Source: CAXMNX01 sp051009475
Lineage (GTDB): Bacteria; Pseudomonadota; Alphaproteobacteria; Rhodobacterales; Rhodobacteraceae
Direction of reading: 5' to 3'
Length of the DNA stretch: 12,149 nucleotides
NCBI GenBank assembly: GCA_051009475.1
Contig: JBPCWO010000397.1
Location: forward strand, 1 to 12,149
Part shown: positions 1 through 5,729 of the stretch, in pieces
Layout of the letters: each line of letters begins with the position of its first letter
How positions within the stretch are numbered: the first letter of the stretch is position 1
Notes under the pieces: generated by a model
Told to the model about the DNA's origin: nothing
Seen by the model: only the letters and a program-made list of their open reading frames with translations
Database searches by the model: none
Program-made: the position numbers and the translations under genes

Positions 1-1114
1 GAATTGCGCCGTGCGGCGGATTGATCACTGCGTCAAAATTATCGATACCGAACATCCCCAGATTTGATATTGCAAAGGCTCCGCCCTGGTATTCTTCTGG
101 AGCAAGCTTTCGATCGCGGGCGCGGGACGCAAGGTCTTTCATCTCGGATGAAAGCGTTGAGAGAGTTTTCTCGTGAGAGTCTTTCAGCACCGGCGTGAAC
201 AGTCCGCCTTCGACGGCAACGGCAACCGCCACATCGGATGGTTTCAGCTGCAGGATGCGGTCGCTGGCCCAGACCGCGTTTGCGGCTGGCACTTGCTGAA
301 GAGCTATCGCGCAGGCCTTGATGATGAAGTCATTCACACTCAACTTCACGCCCCTTGTTTCGAGCTGTTTGTTCAGCTCACCGCGGAATTTGAGAAGTGC
401 ATCCAACTGGATGTCGCGGCGCAGGTAGAAATGCGGGATCGTTTGTTTGGCCTCGGTCAGACGAGATGCGATAATCTTCCGCATACCGTCGAGAGTAACT
501 TCTTCAAATTCGCGGCCGTCGTACATCCTGAGTATTTGATCGACGCTTGAACCCGCGGGGGCCGCTATAGTTGCAGCCGCGCGAGTTGCCGAAGTGGGTC
601 CTGAGGCTGATGGCTGGGCGTTTTCAACATCAGCTTTCACGATCCGTCCGTGCGGTCCCGATCCTTTGAGTTGACTAAGATCCAGGCCCTTGTCCTTGGC
701 AATTCGCCGGGCCAGTGGCGAAGCAAAGATCCGGGTGCCATCGGCCGAAGCCGGAGCTGTCGGCACGGGTGCTATTGCCGCTGGCTGCGCAACAGGCGCA
801 CTTTCGACAGCGGTCGGGGTCTCCGACACCACCGCAGGTGCTGATGCGGGGCCGATGTCTTCAACACTTTCGCCGTCTTCCAAAAGTACGGCTATTGGTG
901 TGTTCACTTTCACGCCTTCCGATCCTTCGGTGACAAGCAGTTTGCCGACCGTGCCTTCGTCGACGGCCTCGAACTCCATCGTTGCCTTATCGGTCTCAAT
1001 CTCGGCCAGAAGATCGCCTGACGAAACGGTATCGCCTTCCTTGACCAGCCACTTGGCAAGCGTGCCTTCCTCCATCGTGGGAGAGAGTGCGGGCATCAAA
1101 ACTTCGGTCGGCAT
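1..1114 (-). CDS. pdhC: Pyruvate dehydrogenase E2, dihydrolipoamide acetyltransferase (3' end outside window)
   Basis: E2 core of the pyruvate dehydrogenase complex; it moves the acetyl group from E1 to CoA on a lipoyl arm. Reading the minus strand from 1114 gives 371 uninterrupted codons running off the left edge. Residues 1-87 are a lipoyl domain with the lipoylated lysine expected at K43 in ETDKATM. An Ala/Pro-rich linker follows (about 88-126), then a peripheral-subunit-binding domain (about 128-165, FASPLARRIAKDKG and GSGPHGRIVKADV), a second linker, and the start of the catalytic acyltransferase domain (from about 195, with IPHFYLRRDI and AISNLGMFGIDNF). The catalytic HxxxDG region should lie off the edge, so activity cannot be judged here. 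The start ATG is one base after the stop of the 86-residue gene, which suggests translational coupling as the last visible gene of the operon. Confidence 0.97.
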   Translation of the reverse strand, partial: MPTEVLMPALSPTMEEGTLAKWLVKEGDTVSSGDLLAEIETDKATMEFEAVDEGTVGKLLVTEGSEGVKVNTPIAVLLEDGESVEDIGPASAPAVVSETPTAVESAPVAQPAAIAPVPTAPASADGTRIFASPLARRIAKDKGLDLSQLKGSGPHGRIVKADVENAQPSASGPTSATRAAATIAAPAGSSVDQILRMYDGREFEEVTLDGMRKIIASRLTEAKQTIPHFYLRRDIQLDALLKFRGELNKQLETRGVKLSVNDFIIKACAIALQQVPAANAVWASDRILQLKPSDVAVAVAVEGGLFTPVLKDSHEKTLSTLSSEMKDLASRARDRKLAPEEYQGGAFAISNLGMFGIDNFDAVINPPHGAI

Positions 1115-1115
1115 C

Positions 1116-1376
1116 TCAGTGTTCCTTAACAAGCGTAATCTGGTCAAATGGCGATTTCATTCGCGTCGATCCGCGCGCAAGCGCAGAAATTGTGGCCTCG
1201 ATTCTCGCCTTGTGAGCAGCGATCCAGACATAGGCGGTCTGATGCGATGGCCGAGATCCTATCACGCGAAAATCCGCAGCAAGCCTTTCTGGCACCAGCG
1301 CCGTCACATCGCGCCCGTCAACTTTGACCACAACACGATAGCTTTCTGTTGCTGGGTCGCGCCCTTTGATTTCCAT
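1116..1376 (-). CDS. Small uncharacterised protein (86 aa) between pdhB and pdhC, possibly DUF1488-like
   Basis: I do not recognise this protein with certainty. It starts MEIKGRDPATESYRV and has a beta-rich first half (YRVVVKVDGRDVTALVPERLA) and an alpha-helical second part (AAHKARIEATISALARG), ending in FDQITLVKEH. This arrangement loosely recalls DUF1488 proteins, but that is a weak impression from pattern alone. It has no signal peptide, membrane segment or cysteine. It starts 7 nt after the pdhB stop and ends one base before the pdhC ATG, so it must be cotranscribed with the PDH genes and probably helps couple translation into pdhC. Reality as a gene rests on this tight packing and on the absence of a better frame in the 270 bp between the two PDH genes. 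Function is unknown. Confidence 0.75.
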   Translation of the reverse strand: MEIKGRDPATESYRVVVKVDGRDVTALVPERLAADFRVIGSRPSHQTAYVWIAAHKARIEATISALARGSTRMKSPFDQITLVKEH

Positions 1377-1383
1377 TCTTCGC

Positions 1384-2817
1384 CTATCGATACGTCACGG
1401 CTTTTGCCGCGTCGATCACTTCCTTGGTGGATGTTAGCGCCAGTCTTTCCAAATTTGCCGCATAGGGCATTGGCACGTCCTTGCCAGTGCATTTCAGAAC
1501 CGGAGCGTCAAGATAATCGAATGCCTCGCGCATGATTGCGGAACCGATGTGGTCCGACATCGAACAGACAGGCCACGCCTCTTCAATTGTGACGCATCGA
1601 TTGGTTTTCTGGACCGAACGCACGACAGTTTCGATATCAAGTGGCCTTAGGGTTCGAAGATCAATCACGTCGGCGGCGATGCCTTCGCCGGCCAATTCAT
1701 CAGCAGCTTCGAGCGCATATTTCATTCCAATGCCCCAACTGACGAGCGTGACGTCGTCGCCTTCGCGCCAGATACGAGCCTTGCCAAAGGGAACTGTGAA
1801 ATCATCCAATTTCGGCACGTCGAACGACTGGCCGTAGAGAATTTCGTTTTCCAGAAAGACAACCGGATTGTTGTCGCGAATGGCAGTTTTTAAAAGCCCT
1901 TTGGCGTCAGCCGCTGAATAGGGCTGGCAAACATAAAGACCAGGAACAGCCGCATACCAGGCGGCATAATCCTGGCTGTGTTGCGCGCCGACGCGGGCGG
2001 CGGCCCCGTTTGGCCCGCGAAAAACGATGGGTGAACCCATTTGACCACCGGACATATAAAGAGTTTTTGCAGCCGAGTTGACGATCTGGTCGATACCTTG
2101 CATCGCGAAATTCCACGTCATGAATTCAACGATGGGTCGAAGACCGCCCCAGGACGCGCCTACGCCAACACCTGCGAAGCCGTGTTCTGTGATCGGAGTG
2201 TCAATGACGCGTTTATCGCCAAACTCATCCAGTAGGCCCTGTGATATTTTATATGCGCCCTGGTATTGGGCGACTTCTTCGCCCATCAGAAAGACCATAT
2301 CGTCGCGTCGCATTTCCTCGGCCATTGCGTCGCGGAGAGCCTCGCGGACGGTCGTTGAAACCATCTCGTCGCGACGCATTTCTTCAGCCATCGCGTCCCG
2401 AAGTGCCTCGCGAACTGTTGTCGAGACCATCTCAGTGCCTTCGGGATAGTCGGGTGCTACCGAAGAAACGAGTTTCGGAGCCGCCGGAGCAGTTGCAAGA
2501 GCCGCAGTTGCTTCAGTCGGTTCGGCGGCGGCAGTCGGAGCAGGTGCTGAGACTTGAATGTCGTCGGCGCTTTCGCCATCTTCAACGATGACAGCAATTG
2601 GCACGTTAACTTTTACGCCCTCTGTGCCTTCCGCCACAAAAATCTTGCCAATGGTGCCCTCGTCGACCGCTTCGAATTCCATTGTGGCTTTGTCAGTCTC
2701 AATCTCGGCCAGTATGTCGCCCGACGAAACTGTGTCGCCCTCTTTGACCAGCCATTTCGCCAGTGTGCCTTCCTCCATCGTCGGGGAAAGCGCGGGCATA
2801 AGAATTTCGGTCGCCAT
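1384..2817 (-). CDS. pdhB: Pyruvate dehydrogenase E1 beta subunit with N-terminal lipoyl domain and internal 22-residue duplication
   Basis: E1-beta pairs with PdhA in the thiamine-diphosphate-dependent decarboxylation of pyruvate. At 477 residues it is longer than a plain E1-beta (about 330). Residues 1-87 form a lipoyl domain (expected lipoyl-lysine K43 in TDKATM), 88-128 an Ala/Pro linker, and the rest the transketolase-like catalytic and C-terminal domains. Visible family motifs include GEEVAQYQGAYK (from 179, holding the glutamate that activates the cofactor), DTPITEHGFAG, FMTWNFAMQ and RVGAQHSQDY. Residues 129-150 and 151-172 are an exact tandem repeat; without it the protein would be 455 residues. 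A Shine-Dalgarno GGGAGAA lies 8 nt before the ATG, and the VOC stop is only 2 nt upstream. Lipoyl-bearing E1-beta is known from other alphaproteobacteria; the repeat is not something I recognise from the family. Confidence 0.97.
   Translation of the reverse strand: MATEILMPALSPTMEEGTLAKWLVKEGDTVSSGDILAEIETDKATMEFEAVDEGTIGKIFVAEGTEGVKVNVPIAVIVEDGESADDIQVSAPAPTAAAEPTEATAALATAPAAPKLVSSVAPDYPEGTEMVSTTVREALRDAMAEEMRRDEMVSTTVREALRDAMAEEMRRDDMVFLMGEEVAQYQGAYKISQGLLDEFGDKRVIDTPITEHGFAGVGVGASWGGLRPIVEFMTWNFAMQGIDQIVNSAAKTLYMSGGQMGSPIVFRGPNGAAARVGAQHSQDYAAWYAAVPGLYVCQPYSAADAKGLLKTAIRDNNPVVFLENEILYGQSFDVPKLDDFTVPFGKARIWREGDDVTLVSWGIGMKYALEAADELAGEGIAADVIDLRTLRPLDIETVVRSVQKTNRCVTIEEAWPVCSMSDHIGSAIMREAFDYLDAPVLKCTGKDVPMPYAANLERLALTSTKEVIDAAKAVTYR
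2302..2433 (-). repeat. In-frame tandem duplication of 66 bp (22 codons) within pdhB
   Basis: Unit A is 2368-2433 and unit B is 2302-2367, read on the minus strand. Both encode the same 22 residues, beginning EMVSTTVREALR and ending EEMRRD. Codon-by-codon comparison gives 12 nucleotide differences, all in third positions and all synonymous (54 of 66 bases identical, 22 of 22 residues identical). After unit B the normal family sequence resumes with DMVFLMGEEV. The codons at the left border (GAG ATG GTC T) and just after unit B (GAT ATG GTC T) share a short match that could have seeded the event. The repeated stretch is the linker-proximal helix at the start of the E1-beta catalytic domain. Confidence 0.95.
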
Positions 2818-2819
2818 GG

Positions 2820-3209
2820 TCAGGTTTCTCCCTCAGCGGGTGCTAAGAAGCCAACGACATTGCCCTGACCATCTTCAACATATGCGCATCGCCCGATCCC
2901 TGGATAATCTTCGGGGGGCAACGCTTCCGCACCGCCATTTTCCAACGCCCATGTGTACCGATCGTCGCAATCGGCAACATCAAAGGTCATCGTTCCGCCT
3001 CTGATCGGCGAGCCTGCACTGGGCGCTTCGCCCATACGGCGCATCAGTCCGCCGGACACGCCAGCTTCCATTCCAATCTGGCTGCCCTCGATTAGGTGAT
3101 AGTCCACGTCCTCACCACCGGGCATCGGTGAGAATGACCAGCCAAATAACCCGCCATAGAATTTCTTGGCGCTGTCGATATCAGTCACATGAATTTCGAA
3201 ATGCGGCAT
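2820..3209 (-). CDS. VOC (vicinal oxygen chelate)/glyoxalase-fold protein
   Basis: A 129-residue single-module VOC protein. It shows the typical opening, MPHFEIHVTDIDSAKKFYGG followed by LFGWSF, and the second half-motif ends GRCAYVEDGQGNVVGFLAP. H7 sits where the first metal ligand of many VOC enzymes lies; the glutamate usual at the last strand is not obvious, so metal binding and enzyme activity are uncertain. Relatives include lactoylglutathione lyase-like and antigen Cfp30B-like proteins, but the substrate cannot be read from the sequence. The gene starts 13 nt after the pdhA stop, with AGGA before its ATG, and ends 2 nt before pdhB, so it is part of the PDH transcript. Its last codons (EGET, then TGA) overlap the pdhB ribosome binding site. 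A role linked to pyruvate or methylglyoxal metabolism is conceivable but only inferred from position. Confidence 0.9.
   Translation of the reverse strand: MPHFEIHVTDIDSAKKFYGGLFGWSFSPMPGGEDVDYHLIEGSQIGMEAGVSGGLMRRMGEAPSAGSPIRGGTMTFDVADCDDRYTWALENGGAEALPPEDYPGIGRCAYVEDGQGNVVGFLAPAEGET
2826..2832 (-). promoter_or_regulatory. Ribosome binding site of pdhB inside the VOC gene
   Basis: GGGAGAA on the minus strand, 8 nt before the pdhB ATG. It also encodes Gly-Glu near the VOC C-terminus. The 15 bases before the pdhB ATG match those before the pdhA ATG at 12 positions, and both genes share CTGACCATGGCG across the start. Confidence 0.8.
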
Positions 3210-3222
3210 GGCGCTGTCCTGT

Positions 3223-4212
3223 TTAGGCGTAAATGTCAGTCCAAAGCTCGCTCAGAGTGGGCTCGGGACTTTCTTTTGAGTATTCGGCGGCGGCATTCAC
3301 GATCTCTTTGATTTCTTTGTCGATCGCTTTCAACTCGTCCTCGGCCTTTGGGTCGGCATCGAGAACACGCTTGCGAACCGCCTCGATCGCGTCGCGTTCT
3401 TCGCGCATTTTCTGCACCTCGTCGCGAGTCCGGTATTTTGCCGGGTCGGACATGGAATGTCCGCGATAGCGATAGGTCATGACTTCGAGGATGTAGGGGC
3501 CCTTGCCGGCGCGGCAGTGTTTGGTCGCCTTCTGACCCGCGGCCTTGACCGCGAGTACGTCCATCCCATCAACTTCTTCGCCCGGTATGCCGTAAGCCGC
3601 ACCGCGTTCCCACAGTGAACGTGACTTGGTCGCACGCTTCACTGCGGTGCCCATCGCATATTGGTTATTCTCGATTACGTAGACAACCGGCAGGTCCCAT
3701 AGCTCGGCCATGTTGTATGCCTCGTAAACCTGCCCCTGGTTGGCAGCGCCGTCGCCAAAGTAGGTGAACGTCACGCGGTCGTTGCCCAAATACTTGTCGG
3801 CAAAAGCAAGGCCGGTACCAAGTGGTACGTTGGCGCCGACGATTCCGTGGCCGCCGTAGAAACGCGCATCCTTCGAAAACATGTGCATCGAGCCGCCTTT
3901 GCCCTTTGAATACCCGCCTTCGCGTCCTGTCAGCTCGGCCATGACGCCCTTCGGATCCATGCCACAAGCAAGCATGTGTCCGTGATCGCGATAAGTGGTT
4001 ATGCGGCGATCGCCTTCTTCGGTAACGGCTTCCAGACCGACAACGACGGCCTCTTGTCCAATGTAGAGGTGGCAAAAACCGCCGATCAGGCCCATTCCGT
4101 AAAGCTGGCCGGCCTTTTCCTCAAAGCGGCGGATGAGCAGCATCTCACGGTAATACTTAAGTAATTCCTCTTTCGAGGCATTCGTTTTTCGTGTGGCGCG
4201 CTTTGCCGCCAT
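3223..4212 (-). CDS. pdhA: Pyruvate dehydrogenase E1 alpha subunit
   Basis: E1-alpha binds thiamine diphosphate and, with PdhB, decarboxylates pyruvate and reductively acetylates the lipoyl arms. The product is 329 residues, the usual bacterial alpha2beta2 length. Visible motifs are YREMLLIRRFEEK (20-32), GFCHLYIGQEA, TTYRDHGH (72-79), the thiamine-diphosphate motif running from GDG (153-155) to NN (182-183), and YRYRGHSMSDP (247-257), the loop that carries the regulatory serine in mitochondrial E1-alpha. I chose the ATG at 4212 because a strong GGGAGGA lies 8 nt upstream and the protein then begins MAAKRATRK, as in relatives. An in-frame ATG at 4239 would add nine residues but would place this Shine-Dalgarno inside the gene. 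This is the first gene of the PDH operon. Confidence 0.97.
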   Translation of the reverse strand: MAAKRATRKTNASKEELLKYYREMLLIRRFEEKAGQLYGMGLIGGFCHLYIGQEAVVVGLEAVTEEGDRRITTYRDHGHMLACGMDPKGVMAELTGREGGYSKGKGGSMHMFSKDARFYGGHGIVGANVPLGTGLAFADKYLGNDRVTFTYFGDGAANQGQVYEAYNMAELWDLPVVYVIENNQYAMGTAVKRATKSRSLWERGAAYGIPGEEVDGMDVLAVKAAGQKATKHCRAGKGPYILEVMTYRYRGHSMSDPAKYRTRDEVQKMREERDAIEAVRKRVLDADPKAEDELKAIDKEIKEIVNAAAEYSKESPEPTLSELWTDIYA

Positions 4213-4220
4213 GGTCAGCG

Positions 4221-4227
4221 TCCTCCC
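4221..4227 (-). promoter_or_regulatory. Ribosome binding site of pdhA, deciding its start
   Basis: GGGAGGA on the minus strand, 8 nt before the ATG at 4212. Spacing and strength favour this start over the in-frame ATG at 4239. Confidence 0.8.
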
Positions 4228-4350
4228 TGGCCGGATCAAACTAGTTCACCGTTAAACTATTCCATACACCATGGATCTGCGGAACGCACGTGCAAAGTCA
4301 GCAATGGGCCGCAAATCCGCCATGCTGTGCCTGCAACCCTAGAATATTTG
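4228..4350 (-). promoter_or_regulatory. Intergenic region upstream of pdhA, probable operon promoter region
   Basis: This non-coding stretch between the divIC stop and the pdhA leader is the only gap large enough for a PDH operon promoter nearby. It holds an inverted repeat, TAGTT-N8-AACTA (4242-4259), about 30 bp before the pdhA ATG, and an 8 bp palindrome GCACGTGC (4286-4293). Either could be an operator. I see no convincing -35/-10 pair. A stretch at about 4290-4340 has a recurring pattern of GCAAA/GCAAT blocks that looks like a degenerate intergenic repeat. No obvious intrinsic terminator for divIC is visible, so readthrough from divIC is possible. Confidence 0.4.
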
Positions 4351-4653
4351 TTAGTTTAGCGCGATTTCGTCTGATCGAATAAGGCCCAAGATATCGCGCG
4401 CCTGCTGGTCGAGCAGATCAAGATCGAGATAATCATCACTCAGACGTCGGGTCTTGTTTTCCAGGCTTTTGACTTCTGTGGCAAGCCTTGCCTTTTCAAC
4501 GCTCAGTGCTTCGGCTTCGGCGTCGATTTGCACGCGGCGGAACAAACCAAAATCACCTTGCACACTGGCAAAAGTAAAATAAAGGCCCAATGAAAACATC
4601 AAGGCAAAGTAGAAGATCAACCCAAGCGCTGGCCGTTTTAAATTGCTGCTCAT
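4351..4653 (-). CDS. divIC: Septum formation initiator, DivIC/FtsB family
   Basis: A 100-residue bitopic protein with the FtsB/DivIC layout: a short cytoplasmic N-terminus (MSSNLKRPA), one membrane segment at about 10-30 (LGLIFYFALMFSLGLYFTFA), then a coiled coil at about 45-75 rich in Ala, Glu, Lys and Leu, and a C-terminal tail with DLLDQQARDILGLI, typical of alphaproteobacterial members. The family belongs to the divisome and, with FtsL and FtsQ, activates septal wall synthesis; here this is inferred from family. The gene lies between fba and the PDH operon on the same strand, about 106 bp after fba. The ribosome binding site is weak (GGCGAG). Its position ahead of pdhA is familiar in alphaproteobacteria. 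Confidence 0.9.
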   Translation of the reverse strand: MSSNLKRPALGLIFYFALMFSLGLYFTFASVQGDFGLFRRVQIDAEAEALSVEKARLATEVKSLENKTRRLSDDYLDLDLLDQQARDILGLIRSDEIALN

Positions 4654-4759
4654 TTACTCGCCCGTCGAACTCTCTAGCGGAGTTTGTTTTACAATCATGC
4701 CACAGCCAATCCGCATTGGGAATCCAATTTTTTGGCGTTCGGCGGATTAGTGTTTCAGT

Positions 4760-5644
4760 TCAGGTGATCGATGCTTCGTAGATCGACTGAATGGTGCTGC
4801 CGATCATTTCATTGAATTCGTCGTCTGACTGCTGCGCGCGCAACCCTTCCGTCAACGCGCGGCTGAAACTCGCGATCATACCGGAGTTTCGGCCAAGAAG
4901 GTCATTTGCCTCGGCTCGGGAATACCCACCTGAAAGTGCCACCACCCGCATTACTTTTGGATGGTCTATGATGGCTTCATAAAAGTTGTCTTCTGAAGGC
5001 AGCGTTAGTTTGAACATGATTTCGCCCGACACGCCGTCGAGTTGGTTCAGAATTTCGTTTCTGAGAATTGCTTCGGCTTCGGTTTTGTCCGGGATTGAAA
5101 TCGTGACTTCTGGTTCGAGAATCGGCACCAGACCGCGACCGAGGATTTGTTCGCCGATTTCGATTTGTTGCGCCACATTGGATGCGATCCCGGCTGAATT
5201 GGCGCTTCCGATGACAGAACGCATTTTTGTGCCGAAAACGCCTTTCTGAGTGGCTCTGGTCAAAAGCCCGTCAAGGTCACCCATGGGTTTCATAAGTTGC
5301 ACGCCGTTTGCTTCAGCTTCGAGACCTTTGTCACACTTCAGGAACGGCACAACCCCTCGGTCTTCCCATAGATAGTTCGCCGCTGGCTTGCCAAAGAAAT
5401 CGCGATCCATGGTCATTTCAAACAGGATAGCTCCGACCACATTGTCGCCAATGAATGACGGTGCAGCAACGATTCGCGAGCGCATTTCGTGGATCAGATC
5501 GAACATCTCCGCTTCTGATGAATACGCATTTTCGTCGATCCCGTAGAGTCCCAGTGCCTTTGGAGTGGAACCACCGCTTTGGTCGAGCGCGGCTACAAAA
5601 CCTTTGCCGCTCCGCATTTGATCTGCTTGTTGTTCGCGTGCCAT
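4760..5644 (-). CDS. fba: Class I fructose-bisphosphate aldolase
   Basis: Catalyses reversible cleavage of fructose 1,6-bisphosphate to dihydroxyacetone phosphate and glyceraldehyde 3-phosphate through a Schiff base, without a metal. The 294-residue product matches the short bacterial class I type. Motifs are GKGFVAALDQSGGSTPKAL (13-31), EDRGVVPFLKCDKGL (94-108), LVPILEPEV (172-180) and EIMFKLTLP, whose K212 is the expected Schiff-base lysine. ALSGGYSRAEAN (236-247) should help bind the phosphate. I chose ATG 5644 because GAGGG lies just upstream and the protein begins MAREQQADQM; the longer reading from 5704 adds 20 residues of poor quality through the leader. The gene lies 85 bp downstream of pgk on the same strand, so the two may be cotranscribed or fba may have its own promoter. 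Confidence 0.95.
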   Translation of the reverse strand: MAREQQADQMRSGKGFVAALDQSGGSTPKALGLYGIDENAYSSEAEMFDLIHEMRSRIVAAPSFIGDNVVGAILFEMTMDRDFFGKPAANYLWEDRGVVPFLKCDKGLEAEANGVQLMKPMGDLDGLLTRATQKGVFGTKMRSVIGSANSAGIASNVAQQIEIGEQILGRGLVPILEPEVTISIPDKTEAEAILRNEILNQLDGVSGEIMFKLTLPSEDNFYEAIIDHPKVMRVVALSGGYSRAEANDLLGRNSGMIASFSRALTEGLRAQQSDDEFNEMIGSTIQSIYEASIT

Positions 5645-5729
5645 CTGACCCTCGTTCCTAAATGAGCTTGCGCCTGTATTAGAGAACCTCTGGAAGGGGT
5701 GCAATCATGGTGCCGCTAACGGTGTGTCA

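Noticed and set aside
173..1535. Plus-strand open frames at 173-550 and 690-1535
   Set aside because: They lie antisense to pdhC and the 86-residue gene and give no recognisable domain; the minus-strand reading is a continuous E2 protein with all expected domains.
4213..4239. Longer pdhA starting at 4239
   Set aside because: The GGGAGGA ribosome binding site at 4221-4227 would be inside the gene, and the nine extra residues are not typical of the family.
4706..4733. Hairpin CCAAT-CCGC-ATTGG followed by six T, resembling a terminator
   Set aside because: It reads in the plus direction, where no plus-strand gene ends; on the minus strand, in which the genes run, the T-run is an A-run, so it cannot terminate fba. 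The stem is also short, with the T-run 8 nt away.
5645..5704. Longer fba starting at 5704
   Set aside because: Family proteins begin near MAREQQ, and the ATG at 5644 has its own GAGGG; the extra 20 residues are leader sequence.
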